From: Acidobacteriota bacterium
Lineage (GTDB): Bacteria > Acidobacteriota > Thermoanaerobaculia > UBA5066
NCBI GenBank assembly: GCA_029781975.1
Contig: JAKOVQ010000016.1
Span: forward strand, 466,086 to 530,085
DNA: 64,000 nt
Direction of reading: 5' to 3'
Shown here: positions 1-8,294 of the stretch, one piece after another
Layout: each line of letters begins with the position of its first letter
Position numbering within the stretch: position 1 is the stretch's first letter
Program-made: the position numbers and the translations under genes
Notes under the pieces: generated by a model
Database searches by the model: none
The model's input: only the letters and a program-made list of their open reading frames with translations
Told to the model about the DNA's origin: nothing

Positions 1-382
1 ACAGGTAGGGGCCGCCCAGCGGCATCCGGCTGCCGCTGATGGTCGCGTCCCCCTTCACCTTCGACACCATGTAGGAGTCGTCGGGGCTCCCGGGGGCGAT
101 CCTCAGCCGGGTCGACTCGACCGCCTTCACGCCGACGATCAGGCCGTAGCTCCTGCCGGCGGAGAGGTCCATCCCCTGCTGGGGGGCGGCGCCGGCGTGG
201 CAGCCGGAGCGGGCGCACGACGGGGTGAAGATCTCGTTCTGGACGCGCGTGAAGGTGGCGGTGGGGTCGGGAGGGGTCCCGGTCGGCTCCGTCGGAGACT
301 TCCGCGTCCCGCAGGCCGCGAGGCCGACTCCGAGCCCGAGGAGCACCGCGAGGAAGGCGAACGGTCTCGCACGGGATGGCAT
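1..382 (-). CDS. Heme-motif lipoprotein (C-x4-C-H), 3' end outside the window
   Basis: The first 127 residues are visible and the gene runs off the left edge. I read the ATG at 380-382, preceded by an AAGGAG-type ribosome site. Residues 1-24 form a lipoprotein signal with lipobox LAAC (Cys24). After a Pro/Thr-rich spacer comes FTPSCARSGCH, a C56-x4-C61-H62 heme-type motif, and later SGSRMPLGG, whose Met could be the axial ligand. This layout resembles the short cytochrome-like domains in secreted redox proteins of Planctomycetes and Acidobacteria (family resemblance from memory). It is divergent from a monoheme cytochrome c and close to three more heme or heme-associated genes, so an envelope electron-transfer role is likely. 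The substrate is unknown. Confidence 0.75.
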   Translation of the reverse strand, partial: MPSRARPFAFLAVLLGLGVGLAACGTRKSPTEPTGTPPDPTATFTRVQNEIFTPSCARSGCHAGAAPQQGMDLSAGRSYGLIVGVKAVESTRLRIAPGSPDDSYMVSKVKGDATISGSRMPLGGPYL

Positions 383-497
383 GGCGACTCTCCTTTGGCC
401 CGTATGCTGCGACCGTATCTCAGGATTGCCGCGTGACCCGGATCACCGGGACGCGTGGTTCGCCTTTGCAGGGAGACCGAGTCGCACCGGAGGTCGC

Positions 498-503
498 TAG
501 ACT
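498..503 (+). promoter_or_regulatory. -10-like element TAGACT before the cytochrome c gene
   Basis: TAGACT within GCTAGACTC lies 26 nt before the ATG at 530. No convincing -35 is visible. The same GCTANNNTC pattern recurs before many genes here. The leader carries an AGGAGGA ribosome site at 514-520. Confidence 0.45.
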
Positions 504-529
504 CGGCGGGACCAGGAGGATCGGACGTG

Positions 530-853
530 ATGAAGCGACTCGGACCGACCGTCGCCGCCCTGCTGCTGGCGGCTCCCCTCGTCGCGGAAGACGCCCCGAA
601 ACGGTCCGCGGCCTTCGAGACCTACTGCATCGTCTGCCACGGAGAGGACGGAAAGGCGAACACCGAGGAAGGGAAGAAGAAGGGGGCGCGCGACCTGACC
701 AACGCGAAGTGGCAGGCCACGGTCTCCGACTCGCGGCTCGAGGGCTCGATCACGCGAGGCCGCGACAAGATGCCGGCGTTCGGGCGAAAGCTCACCGCCG
801 AGCAGATCAAGGCGCTCGTGGCCGAGGTCCGCTCGCTCGCGCAGAGCCACTGA
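530..853 (+). CDS. Monoheme class I cytochrome c, periplasmic
   Basis: The product is 107 residues. The ATG at 530 is chosen because AGGAGGA lies 9 nt upstream and the protein then begins with a signal peptide (MKRLGPTVAALLLAAPLVAE). The heme-binding site is CIVCH (Cys33, Cys36, His37), and Met81 in DKMPAFG is the expected sixth ligand. The length and single heme fit small soluble class I cytochromes that shuttle electrons in the periplasm. A GTG at 527 is a possible alternative start. It is convergent with the DUF2231 gene, with a hairpin between them. The specific electron donor and acceptor cannot be read from the sequence. Confidence 0.85.
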   Translation: MKRLGPTVAALLLAAPLVAEDAPKRSAAFETYCIVCHGEDGKANTEEGKKKGARDLTNAKWQATVSDSRLEGSITRGRDKMPAFGRKLTAEQIKALVAEVRSLAQSH

Positions 854-859
854 GCAGAG

Positions 860-878
860 GGCCGCCCGGACGGCGGCC
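860..878. terminator. Hairpin between convergent genes
   Basis: A perfect 7-bp GC stem (GGCCGCC at 860-866, GGCGGCC at 872-878) with a 5-nt loop sits between the two convergent stop codons. There is no T-tract on either side, so termination activity is inferred from position and structure. Confidence 0.4.
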
Positions 879-883
879 GGTCC

Positions 884-1366
884 TCAGCTGGCCGGGGCGC
901 CCTCCTCGACGGGGGGCGGAGGAGCGTGGACCATCGTCCCCCCGACGTGCCCGGCCAGCCCGATGAGCGCGCAGGCGACGAGGGTGGCGACGAACGGCGC
1001 GAGCGGGGAGCCCTCCTTCCTGCGCGCGAGGAGCGTGAGGGCGAGGGCGACGGCCGCCGCCGCGAGGCCCGCGAGAGCGAGGAGGGCGTGCCGGCGCGCG
1101 AGCCCCTCGACCGCCTTCGGCCCGGGGATCGGCCCCCAGCCGCCCGCGAGATAGGCGAGGTCGTCGGCCCAGTCCCACCCGGTCGCGGCGGCGACGAGGC
1201 CCCCCAGGACGGTCGCGCCGAGGAGGAGGGCCCCGCTCGTCATGCAGGCCTTCCTGCCGGCGGGCCGGACCAGGGCGAGGGCGAGGGCGAAGGCCGCGAA
1301 GAAGACCCCGGCGATCGGGAAGTGGACGACGACGGGGTGGAGCGGGAGGACGGGGGGTGCGGCCAT
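884..1366 (-). CDS. DUF2231-type membrane protein
   Basis: The product is 160 residues, from an ATG at 1366 preceded by AGGAGG. It begins with LHPVVVHFPIAG, the conserved N-terminal signature of DUF2231 proteins, and then shows about four hydrophobic segments (for example AFALALALVRPAG, SGALLLGATVLGGLVAAATG, ALLALAGLAAAAVALALTLL and ATLVACALIGLAGHVGG). His residues in the first and last helices could bind heme or metal, which is inference. The family is often found beside cytochromes and terminal oxidases, and here the diheme cytochrome gene ends 77 nt upstream, so both are probably in one transcript. A C-terminal VHAPPPPVEEG tail follows the last helix. Biochemical function is unknown. Confidence 0.75.
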   Translation of the reverse strand: MAAPPVLPLHPVVVHFPIAGVFFAAFALALALVRPAGRKACMTSGALLLGATVLGGLVAAATGWDWADDLAYLAGGWGPIPGPKAVEGLARRHALLALAGLAAAAVALALTLLARRKEGSPLAPFVATLVACALIGLAGHVGGTMVHAPPPPVEEGAPAS

Positions 1367-1442
1367 GTCGCCTCCTGGCTGGTCGGCCGATGATCGCGCC
1401 GGCCGCTCCCCCGGTTCGTGAGCGGGGTCACCGGCTGGCGCG

Positions 1443-2405
1443 TTAGCGGGAAGGGCGGGGTGCGGCTCCGGCGCCGTCCACGGGGGCCTGCGGCAGGCTG
1501 ACGAGGTAGTCCGCGATGGCGCGGACGTCCGCATCCGGCAGGAGCGAGAGGTTCTCCTGGATCTCGCCCATCCCGCCGCTCGAGAGCCTGTCGTAGCCGA
1601 ACGTCTCGCCGTTCTGGAGGGCGAGCGTCAGGTCCGCGGCGTCCTTGTAGCGCTTGCGCGCGACGAGCCCCCGGAGGCTCGGCACCTCCCCCTCTCCGGA
1701 GGGGTGCGGGCCGCCGGCCAGCCAGCGGGAGCGCTCGGGGACCATCAGCAGGTTGCGCGGCGTGTGGCACTCGCCGCAGTGGCCGATCCCGGCGACGAGG
1801 TAGGCGCCGCGGTTCCACGAGGCGTCGCGTGCCGGGTCGGGCGAGAAGCGGGGACCGCGCAGGGCGAGGAGGTCCCAGAGGCCGACGCCGCGCCGCGCGA
1901 CCCGGGCGAACGGGACGTCGGGCGGCCGCTCGGGCGAGACGACCTTCGGGAGGCTTCGAAGGTAGCCGAAGAGGTCGAGGAGGTCCGTGGTCCGGACGTT
2001 GCGGTAGGACGGGTAGGGGAACGCGGGGAAGTAGTGCCGGCCGGAAGGGGAGAGTCCGCGCGTCATCGCGTTGACGAAGTCGACCGGGCGCCACCGTCCG
2101 AGGCCGGTCGCGTCGTCGGGGGTGAGGTTCTGCGGGTAGAAGGTGCCGACGGGAGTCTTGAACGGGGCGCCTCCGGACGGCAGCGCCGGGTCGGCCCCGG
2201 GGGTCCCCTTCGCCGGCCTGTGGCACGAGATGCAGCTGCCGGCGTGGAAGAGGAGCTCGCCGTTCGCGAGGTCGGGCGTGTGCGCCGGGATCGCGGACGG
2301 GGCGAGCGGCCGCGGGGCGGTGAGGAGCCAGAAGGCCGCGGCGCCGGCCGTCGCGACGACGACGGCGGCGACCGCGGCCCGCTTCGCCCGGGAAGGACCG
2401 CTCAA
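1443..2405 (-). CDS. Membrane-anchored diheme cytochrome c
   Basis: The product is 320 residues with an N-terminal anchor (about residues 10-30) and two cytochrome c domains. The hemes attach at CISCH (Cys58-His62) and CGECH (near residues 209-213). The segment from GGAPFKTPVGTFYPQNLTPD to YFPAFPYPSY is typical of cytochrome subunits related to the membrane dehydrogenase (AdhB/gluconate dehydrogenase) and thiosulfate dehydrogenase families. The start is TTG at 2403-2405, which overlaps the TGA of the upstream cytochrome c-prime gene as TTGA; no strong ribosome site is visible, so translational coupling is likely. No catalytic dehydrogenase subunit is next to it, so its partner must lie elsewhere or it acts as an electron shuttle. 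Confidence 0.82.
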   Translation of the reverse strand: MSGPSRAKRAAVAAVVVATAGAAAFWLLTAPRPLAPSAIPAHTPDLANGELLFHAGSCISCHRPAKGTPGADPALPSGGAPFKTPVGTFYPQNLTPDDATGLGRWRPVDFVNAMTRGLSPSGRHYFPAFPYPSYRNVRTTDLLDLFGYLRSLPKVVSPERPPDVPFARVARRGVGLWDLLALRGPRFSPDPARDASWNRGAYLVAGIGHCGECHTPRNLLMVPERSRWLAGGPHPSGEGEVPSLRGLVARKRYKDAADLTLALQNGETFGYDRLSSGGMGEIQENLSLLPDADVRAIADYLVSLPQAPVDGAGAAPRPSR

Positions 2406-2869
2406 CGCTTCGGGAGGCGGTAGGTCTCGTGGCAGTGCTTGCAGCTCCCTCCCAGGGCCTTCAGCGCCGGGAGGAACGCGGCTTCCTCCTTCACGCCGGC
2501 GAGGGCGGTGGCGGCCTCGTGCGAGGACTTCAGCGCGGCGGCGAAGCCGGCGCCGTCGCTCCAGATCGTCGGCTTGGCCCAGGTCTGGACGTCGCCCTTC
2601 TCGCTCCCGGCGGGGAAGAGGCCCTGGGCCTCCGTCAGGTGGGACGCGATCGTCTCGCCGGCCTTCTTGACGACGGCCGCGTCGAACGGCGCCTGCTTCT
2701 TGGCGATGGCGACGAGGGACTCCATCGCCCCGTCGATCCCCTTCATCGCCTTCTGGCGCGCCTGGATCGCCTCGGTGGCGGTCTGGGCCGCGAACGAGAG
2801 GGGGGCGGCGGCGAGCGCCGACGCGACGAGGAGGGCCGAGGCCACGGAAAGCCGCTTGATTCTGATCAC
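2402..2869 (-). CDS. Class II cytochrome c (cytochrome c-prime type)
   Basis: The product is 155 residues from a GTG at 2869, with AAGGAG upstream. Residues 1-27 are a signal peptide ending in SFAAQ. The rest is helical with the heme motif CKHCH at Cys143-His147, twelve residues before the end, as in cytochromes c-prime (four-helix bundle, C-terminal heme). Proteins of this family bind NO or serve as electron carriers; which applies here is unknown. It is the first gene of a probable operon with the diheme cytochrome (4-nt overlap) and the DUF2231 gene. A TAGAAT box at 2922-2927 could drive it. Confidence 0.85.
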   Translation of the reverse strand: MIRIKRLSVASALLVASALAAAPLSFAAQTATEAIQARQKAMKGIDGAMESLVAIAKKQAPFDAAVVKKAGETIASHLTEAQGLFPAGSEKGDVQTWAKPTIWSDGAGFAAALKSSHEAATALAGVKEEAAFLPALKALGGSCKHCHETYRLPKR

Positions 2870-2921
2870 CTGTACGTCTCCTTCTTGGTCCGGCCGCGAG
2901 GGGCCGAGGACATGGCGGCGG

Positions 2922-2927
2922 ATTCTA
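2922..2927 (-). promoter_or_regulatory. -10-like element TAGAAT for the cytochrome operon
   Basis: On the minus strand CCTAGAATCC lies 52 nt before the GTG of the cytochrome c-prime gene, whose leader holds an AAGGAG site. A -35 is not recognisable. Confidence 0.4.
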
Positions 2928-2952
2928 GGGGAGCGTCCCCTGCCGGGGAGAA

Positions 2953-3456
2953 TCAGCGAGCGGGGGGCGTCCCGGCGTCCGGGGCGGGGCCCTGGGCGCT
3001 TCCCGGGAGCGGCGTCGGCGAGACGCGCTTCTCCCACCCCTGCGGCAGGACGAGGACGACGTCCCCCGGGTCGACGAGCTGGAGCTCCTCCCGCGCGATC
3101 TTCTCGACCGCCGGGGGGTCGGTCTTCAGCCGGCCGATCTCGGTCTCGAGCTTCTGGTTCCTCTCGGCCAGGGCCGAGACCTCCGCCTGGAGCGCGCTCA
3201 CCTGGGCGCGCTGGCGCCGGACCTGGAGGAAGCCGCGGTCGCCGGCGAGGAAGAGGACGAAGAGGAGGAGGGAGAGGACGAGCGAGATCGAGAGGTACGA
3301 GGCGGGGCGGACGTGCGCCCGGTCGGGGCGGGCCGCCGGGCCCGGAGGGGTCACCGGCTCGCTCGCGCGGCGGACCTCCCGCCGGGGGGGCGACGGGCGC
3401 CCCCCCTTGCGCGAGACCGTCCGCTCCGGCGGGCCGGGGATCCTCTCGAACCTCAA
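2953..3456 (-). CDS. FtsB/DivIC-type septum formation initiator
   Basis: The product is 167 residues. A basic, Pro-rich cytoplasmic N-terminus (1-52) is followed by one transmembrane helix (about 54-72), a periplasmic coiled coil (about 76-112) and the motif VEKIAREELQLVDPGDVV, which matches the conserved tail of DivIC/FtsB proteins. It directly follows enolase, a gene order (eno-ftsB) common in bacteria. The start is probably TTG at 3454-3456 with GAGGG about 7 nt upstream; no ATG or GTG is available between it and the enolase stop. The Pro/Arg-rich N-terminus is longer than in E. coli FtsB. Expected role: divisome assembly with FtsL/FtsQ. Confidence 0.8.
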   Translation of the reverse strand: MRFERIPGPPERTVSRKGGRPSPPRREVRRASEPVTPPGPAARPDRAHVRPASYLSISLVLSLLLFVLFLAGDRGFLQVRRQRAQVSALQAEVSALAERNQKLETEIGRLKTDPPAVEKIAREELQLVDPGDVVLVLPQGWEKRVSPTPLPGSAQGPAPDAGTPPAR

Positions 3457-3480
3457 CCGTGCGCCCTCGTCAGCTCTCCG

Positions 3481-4758
3481 TCACGCTTTCCGGGCGGCGA
3501 GGCCCGGGTAGCGGCCGGTCTCCTCCAGCTCCTCCTCGATCCTCAGGAGCCGGTTGTACTTGGCGATCCGCTCGGAGCGGCAGAGCGAGCCGCTCTTGAT
3601 GAACCTCGAGTTCGTCGCCACGGCCAGGTCGGCGATGGTGGTGTCCTCGGTCTCGCCCGAGCGGTGCGACACGGCGGTGACGTATCGGGCCACCTGGGCC
3701 ATCCGGACCGCCTCCAGCGTCTCGGTGATCGTGCCGATCTGGTTCACCTTCACGAGGAGGCCGTTGGCGATGCCGTCGCGGATCGCCTCGGCGACGATCT
3801 TCGGGTTGGTGACGAAGATGTCGTCGCCGATGAGGTGGACCCTGTCGCCCAGCCGGTCGGTCATCAGCTTCCAGCCGACGCGGTCCCCCTCGGCGCAGCC
3901 GTCCTCGATGGAGAGGATCGGGTAGTCGGCGACGATCGCCTCCCAGAAGGCGACCATCTCCTCGGGCGTGAGCGTCTTCCCCTCCCCCTCGAGCACGTAC
4001 TTGCCGTCCTCGAAGTACTCGGAGGCCGCGGGATCGAGGGCGATGAAGACGTCGCGCCCCGGCCGGTAGCCGGCCTTCGCGATGGCGTCGCCGATCAGGT
4101 CGAGCGCCTCGCGCGCGGTGGAGATGGCGGGGGCGAATCCCCCCTCGTCGCCGACGCCGGTCGAGAGCCCTTTCTTCTTCAGGATCCCTTTCAGCGCGTG
4201 GAACGTCTCGGCGCCGGCGCGAAGCGCCTCGCGGAAGGTGGAGAAGCCGGCGGGGACGAGCATGAACTCCTGGTGGTCGAGCGGGTTGTCGGCGTGGGCC
4301 CCGCCGTTGACGACGTTCATCGTCGGGACGGGGAGCGTGATGGCGCCCGTGCCGCCGAGGTAACGGTAGAGCGGGAGCTCGCACGCCTCGGCAGCGGCCC
4401 GGCAGACCGCCATCGAGACGCCGAGGATCGCGTTGGCGCCCAGCTTCGACTTGGTGTCGGTCCCGTCGAGCTCGACCATCATCCGGTCGATGCCAGCCTG
4501 GTCGCGCGCGTCGAGGCCGATCAGCTCGGGGGCGATCGTCTTGTTGACGTTCTCGACGGCCTTCAGGACCCCCTTGCCGCCGAAGCGCTTCGGGTCGCCG
4601 TCGCGCAGCTCGAGCGCCTCGCGGGTGCCGGTCGAGGCGCCCGACGGGACGCCGGCGCGCCCGGAGGCCCCGGATTCGAGGACGCACTCCACCTCGACGG
4701 TGGGGTTCCCGCGGGAGTCGAGGATCTCGCGGCCGTGGATCGACTCGATGGCAAACAC
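3481..4758 (-). CDS. eno: Enolase
   Basis: The product is 425 residues, the usual size. It converts 2-phosphoglycerate to phosphoenolpyruvate. It starts with the canonical [18 protein letters not shown] and contains [14 protein letters not shown], the metal-binding and catalytic block [55 protein letters not shown] and [10 protein letters not shown]. The GTG at 4756-4758 is preceded by GGAGGAACCGAC, a strong ribosome site. It lies 35 nt downstream of the sugar phosphomutase gene and 24 nt upstream of the ftsB-like gene, so all three are probably cotranscribed. Confidence 0.97.
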   Translation of the reverse strand: MFAIESIHGREILDSRGNPTVEVECVLESGASGRAGVPSGASTGTREALELRDGDPKRFGGKGVLKAVENVNKTIAPELIGLDARDQAGIDRMMVELDGTDTKSKLGANAILGVSMAVCRAAAEACELPLYRYLGGTGAITLPVPTMNVVNGGAHADNPLDHQEFMLVPAGFSTFREALRAGAETFHALKGILKKKGLSTGVGDEGGFAPAISTAREALDLIGDAIAKAGYRPGRDVFIALDPAASEYFEDGKYVLEGEGKTLTPEEMVAFWEAIVADYPILSIEDGCAEGDRVGWKLMTDRLGDRVHLIGDDIFVTNPKIVAEAIRDGIANGLLVKVNQIGTITETLEAVRMAQVARYVTAVSHRSGETEDTTIADLAVATNSRFIKSGSLCRSERIAKYNRLLRIEEELEETGRYPGLAARKA

Positions 4759-4793
4759 GTCGGTTCCTCCTGGGTCGGGGGCCGAGGCCCCCC

Positions 4794-6194
4794 TCAGCTT
4801 TCGAGGACGTAGCGGACGGCGGCGTCGAGGAGGCGGGCGGTCTCGGCGTCGTCCGTCGACTCGGCGTAGATGCGGACGACGGGCTCGGTGCCGGACGGGC
4901 GAAAGAGGATCCACCGCCCGTCGGGGAGGAGGAGCTTCTGGCCGTCGGTCCGGTCGATGCCCGTCACGGGGAGCCCCGCGAAGGACGTGGGGTCCTCGGC
5001 GAGCCTCTTCTCGAGGGAGGCGGCGATGGCCGGGTCGAGGTGGGCGTCGGCGCGGCGGGGGACGAAGCGGCCGACCCGCCCGAAGAGCTCCTCGAGCTGG
5101 GCCTTCAGGCTCTTCCCGGTCGCGGCGACCCGCTCGGCGAGGAGGAGGCAGGCGAGGACGCCGTCCTTCTCCGGGACGTGCCCCTCCATCGTGAAGCCCG
5201 CGGACTCCTCGCCTCCCATCACGATCTCGTCGGCCAGGAGGAGCTCGCCGATGTACTTGAAGCCGACGGGCGTGACGCGGACCGGGGCGCCGTGAAGGCG
5301 CGCGACGGCGTCGAGACCGTGCGTCGTGGCGACGGAGCGCGCCACCCCGCGGCCGTCCCCTGCGGCGCGGCGCGCGAGGAGCGCATCGGCCAGGAGCATG
5401 AGGCAGAGGTTGGGGTTGACGTAGGTGCCGTCGGCGTCGAGGAGGCCGAACCGGTCCGCGTCCCCGTCGGTGGCGAGGCCGACGTGGCGGTGCCCCGAGG
5501 TGACGAGGCGGGAGAGCTCGCCGAGGTTCGGCTCGTCGCACTGCGGCGAGAGGCCGCCGAAGTAGGGGTCGCGGTGGGTGTTGATGGCCGCGACGTCGAC
5601 CCCCGCCTCGGCGAGGAAGGCGTCGAGGTAGCCTCGCGAGGTCCCGAACCGCGGGTCGACGGCGACCTTCAGCCCGGCCTTCCTCATCGCCCCGACGTCG
5701 ACGCGGCGGCGGACCTCCTCGAGGTAGGGGCCGCGCGGGTCGATGGTCTCGATCGGGACCTCGGGGGCCGGGGCGGCGTCGGCGTCGGTCGTCTTCGCGA
5801 TCTCGGCCTCGATGGCTGCCGTGAGGGCCGGGAGGGCCGGGGCGCCGTCGGCGGTGGAGAACTTGATGCCGTTGTACTCGGGAGGGTTGTGCGAGGCGGT
5901 GAAGTTGATCCCGCCGAGGGCCCCGAGGCGCCGGATGGTGAAGGCGACGACCGGGGTCGGGGCGTCGCGGTCGGCCACGAGGGGCTGGACCCCCTCGCGC
6001 TCCAGGACGCGTGCGGCCTCGCGGACGAACCGCTCGCCGAGGAATCGGGTGTCGGAGGCGACGAGGACGCCCCGGGCGGGGTCTCCGCTGGCCCGCGCCA
6101 CGCGGGCGATGGCCGTCACGACCCGCCGCGCGTTGTCGAAGGTGAACTCCTCTCCGAGGACGGCTCTCCAGCCGGACGTGCCGAAGCGGATCAT
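4794..6194 (-). CDS. Phosphoglucomutase/phosphomannomutase family protein
   Basis: The product is 466 residues of the alpha-D-phosphohexomutase family, which interconverts sugar 1- and 6-phosphates. Visible blocks are [15 protein letters not shown] at the N-terminus, the phosphoserine loop [11 protein letters not shown], the metal loop DGDADRFG, the sugar loop GGEESAGF and the phosphate-binding loop [15 protein letters not shown]. The ATG at 6194 follows AAGGAG. Specificity (glucose, mannose or glucosamine) cannot be decided. The gene precedes enolase, and its product could feed the exopolysaccharide genes at 30-35 kb. It is divergent from the CAP-domain gene, sharing a short region with overlapping -10 elements. 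Confidence 0.9.
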   Translation of the reverse strand: MIRFGTSGWRAVLGEEFTFDNARRVVTAIARVARASGDPARGVLVASDTRFLGERFVREAARVLEREGVQPLVADRDAPTPVVAFTIRRLGALGGINFTASHNPPEYNGIKFSTADGAPALPALTAAIEAEIAKTTDADAAPAPEVPIETIDPRGPYLEEVRRRVDVGAMRKAGLKVAVDPRFGTSRGYLDAFLAEAGVDVAAINTHRDPYFGGLSPQCDEPNLGELSRLVTSGHRHVGLATDGDADRFGLLDADGTYVNPNLCLMLLADALLARRAAGDGRGVARSVATTHGLDAVARLHGAPVRVTPVGFKYIGELLLADEIVMGGEESAGFTMEGHVPEKDGVLACLLLAERVAATGKSLKAQLEELFGRVGRFVPRRADAHLDPAIAASLEKRLAEDPTSFAGLPVTGIDRTDGQKLLLPDGRWILFRPSGTEPVVRIYAESTDDAETARLLDAAVRYVLES

Positions 6195-6221
6195 GGGCGG
6201 CTCCTTCCGGGGCGCAAGCCC

Positions 6222-6231
6222 TAAGATTCTA
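6222..6231. promoter_or_regulatory. Overlapping divergent -10 elements
   Basis: CTAAGATTCTAAGG carries TAAGAT on the plus strand (6222-6227) and TAGAAT on the minus strand (6226-6231). The plus-strand box ends 6 nt before the GTG of the CAP-domain gene, implying a leaderless mRNA. The minus-strand box gives a leader of about 25-30 nt with an AAGGAG site for the phosphomutase. Confidence 0.45.
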
Positions 6232-6233
6232 AG

Positions 6234-7211
6234 GTGTTTCGCCACGCCTGGCCCGTCGGGTCGCTGATCGTCGCCCTCGCCCTGTCTGCCGCGGGCGCCG
6301 GATGCGGCCTCGTCCCCGTCGGAGGGGGTCCGATCCCGGACGTCCCGCTGAAGCGGATCGGCCCCGATCGGGGCGCGGCCGGGTACGAGGAGCGGTTCCC
6401 CGAGGCGAAGGCGGCGCTCCTCGCGGTCATCAACCGCGAGCGGCGCGCCGCCGGCGCCCCTCCTGTGGCGTACGACCTCCTCGGCGCGCAGGTGGGGGAC
6501 GCCTTCTGCGCCGACGCGGCCGCGAGGAATTCCGTGGGGCACTGGGACCTCGACGGCCGCGCCCCGTACCTCCGCTGGGCGCTGGCCGGAGGGATCGACC
6601 CGAACGGCGAGAACTTCGCGGCGGAGACGCGGGTCGGGCTCGGCTACCACGAGCCGATGGCCGACCAGCTCCTCGCCATGCACGCCCGCTTCATGGCGGA
6701 GAGGCCGCCCGACGACGGCCACCGGCGGACCGTCCTCGACCCGACCTGGACGCACGTCGGGATCGGCGCCGCGGTCGACGGGACCGAGTTCCGGATGACC
6801 GAGGAGTTCAGCCGGCGGGTCGTGGAGTGGGTGGAGGTGCCGGCGTGGCCGGTGCGCGCCGGCTCGGTCGTGGAGGTGACGCTGAAGCTCCGGAAGGGTT
6901 GGTCGATCACGGCGGTCGACGTCTGCCCGGAGAAGCCGCCGAGGCCCATCTCGCGCGCCGAGGCGAAGCGGCGCGGCGCCTACTCCTACCCGCCGCCCGT
7001 GGAGACGCTCCGGCCATTCGCCCCGCCGGGAGGGACCTGGTCCGACGGGAGCCGCGGGACCTTCGACGCCTCGCCGGGAGGGAAGGTGTCGTTTCGGGTG
7101 AAGCTGAGGGACGGCCCCGGCGCCTACTTCCTCCAGGTCTTCGGCGGCGAAGGGAACGTCTTCGGACGGCCGCTCTCCCCGATCGCGGTGCCGATGGTCC
7201 GCGCCGAATAG
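6234..7211 (+). CDS. Secreted CAP (SCP/PR1-like) domain protein
   Basis: The product is 325 residues from a GTG start. A hydrophobic leader ends at AGAGC, which could be a lipidated cysteine, though the lipobox is imperfect. The CAP domain covers about 60-195: VINRERRAAGAPPVAYD, SVGHWDLDGRAPYLRW, GENFA and GHRRTVLDPTWTHVGIG match its signatures, including the His and Glu positions of the cavity. The C-terminal third is beta-rich and ends with a possible Ig-like domain. CAP proteins of bacteria are extracellular, and their activity is mostly undefined. A TAAGAT box lies only 6 nt before the start with no Shine-Dalgarno sequence. Confidence 0.82.
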   Translation: MFRHAWPVGSLIVALALSAAGAGCGLVPVGGGPIPDVPLKRIGPDRGAAGYEERFPEAKAALLAVINRERRAAGAPPVAYDLLGAQVGDAFCADAAARNSVGHWDLDGRAPYLRWALAGGIDPNGENFAAETRVGLGYHEPMADQLLAMHARFMAERPPDDGHRRTVLDPTWTHVGIGAAVDGTEFRMTEEFSRRVVEWVEVPAWPVRAGSVVEVTLKLRKGWSITAVDVCPEKPPRPISRAEAKRRGAYSYPPPVETLRPFAPPGGTWSDGSRGTFDASPGGKVSFRVKLRDGPGAYFLQVFGGEGNVFGRPLSPIAVPMVRAE

Positions 7212-7222
7212 CGCCCGACGGG

Positions 7223-7228
7223 TACCAT
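7223..7228 (+). promoter_or_regulatory. -10-like element TACCAT close to a start codon
   Basis: TACCAT ends 6 nt before the GTG at 7235. No ribosome site lies in between, which fits a leaderless transcript. Confidence 0.35.
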
Positions 7229-7234
7229 TCCGGC

Positions 7235-7534
7235 GTGCTCCACCTCCTCGTCTCGTCGGCCGACGCGGAGGCGGTCGAGGGGCTCCGCGCCCTCCTGCCG
7301 CCCGGGGCCGCGCTCGTCTCGGCGCACGGCGTCGACGAGACGCTCGACCTCCTCGGCCGCTCTGCCCGCGTCGACGCCGTCGTGACCGACGACCCGGCCG
7401 TCGAGCGCGCGATCCGCGAGGAGGTGCCGGGGACGCTGCCGGTGGTCGTCGTGGAGCGTGGCGCCCCGGCCGGCGAGGCCTTCGGCGCGCTGAAGGCGTC
7501 CGGCGCGCTTCGGGCGTCGGTCGACGGCGGCTGA
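7235..7534 (+). CDS. Small unknown protein with a receiver-like pattern
   Basis: The reading frame encodes 99 residues from a GTG. The pattern of hydrophobic strands (VLHLLVSSAD, AALVSAHG, DAVVTDD, LPVVVVERG) alternating with helices resembles a small Rossmann or response-regulator receiver fold. VVTDDP sits where the phospho-acceptor Asp would be, but the N-terminal acidic pair and the conserved Lys are not clear, so it would be a degenerate receiver at best. The frame is open between the CAP gene and the ankyrin gene with normal codon usage for this genome. I cannot assign a function; it may be cotranscribed with the ankyrin lipoprotein 7 nt downstream. Confidence 0.5.
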   Translation: MLHLLVSSADAEAVEGLRALLPPGAALVSAHGVDETLDLLGRSARVDAVVTDDPAVERAIREEVPGTLPVVVVERGAPAGEAFGALKASGALRASVDGG

Positions 7535-7541
7535 TCGCGCC

Positions 7542-8294
7542 GTGAGTCCGTTCCCGGAGGCGAAGCCGGTCGCCGCCCGGCGCGTCAGCGCCCTCTTCCT
7601 CCTCGCGCTCCTGTCCGTCGGTTGCGCGGCGGCGACGCCCGCCCCGACTCCCGCTTCCGAGCGGCGGGCGCGGGCCGACCTCGCGGACCGGGGGCTCGAG
7701 GTCACGCCGCGGGGGCTCTCCCGTGCCATCCGCGAGGGCGACGCCGCCGCGGTGAGGCTCTACCTCGCCGCCGGGATGCCGGCGACGGCCGGCGAGCCGG
7801 ACCGGGGCGTCCTCGCGGACGCGGTGGAGGCAGGGAACGAGGAGGTCGTCAGGATCCTCCTCGCGGCCGGGGCGAGCCCGAACGGCCACGACTACGGGCA
7901 GACCCCGCTCCTCGTCGTCGCGAGCGACGGCGCGGGGGTCGGGGTGGTTCGCGCCCTGGTCGAGGCGGGCGCGAACGTCGACGTGCAAGGACCCGGCGCC
8001 GTCACGCCGCTCATCGCGGCCGCCCGGAGCGGATCGGTCGAGACCGTCGACCTCCTCCTCTGCGCAGGAGCGAAGGTGACGGCGCGGACGACGTACGGGT
8101 GGACCGCCCTCCACTCGGCCGTCCAGAGGGGGGACCTCGCGATGGTCCGGAGGCTCATCGCCGCCGGCGCCGACGTGGCCCGGGACTGGAAGGACCTTCT
8201 CGAGAGCGCCCGCACCGCGAAGAGCCCGGAGATCGAGAAGGCGATCCGCGAGGCGCCGGACGCACCCCGGAAGGATCGGCGGCCGCCCTCCTAG
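7542..8294 (+). CDS. Ankyrin-repeat lipoprotein
   Basis: The product is 250 residues from a GTG, with a lipoprotein-type leader (FLLALLSVGC). Four to five ankyrin repeats span about residues 55-225, with signatures such as GNEEVVRILLAAGASPN, VGVVRALVEAGANVD, TPLIAAARSGSVETVDLLLCAGA and TALHSAVQRGDLAMVRRLIAAGAD. Ankyrin domains mediate protein-protein contacts, so a periplasmic binding or inhibitor role is plausible but unproven. Its TAG stop shares the tetranucleotide CTAG (8291-8294) with the stop of the convergent thyX-like gene. Confidence 0.85.
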   Translation: MSPFPEAKPVAARRVSALFLLALLSVGCAAATPAPTPASERRARADLADRGLEVTPRGLSRAIREGDAAAVRLYLAAGMPATAGEPDRGVLADAVEAGNEEVVRILLAAGASPNGHDYGQTPLLVVASDGAGVGVVRALVEAGANVDVQGPGAVTPLIAAARSGSVETVDLLLCAGAKVTARTTYGWTALHSAVQRGDLAMVRRLIAAGADVARDWKDLLESARTAKSPEIEKAIREAPDAPRKDRRPPS

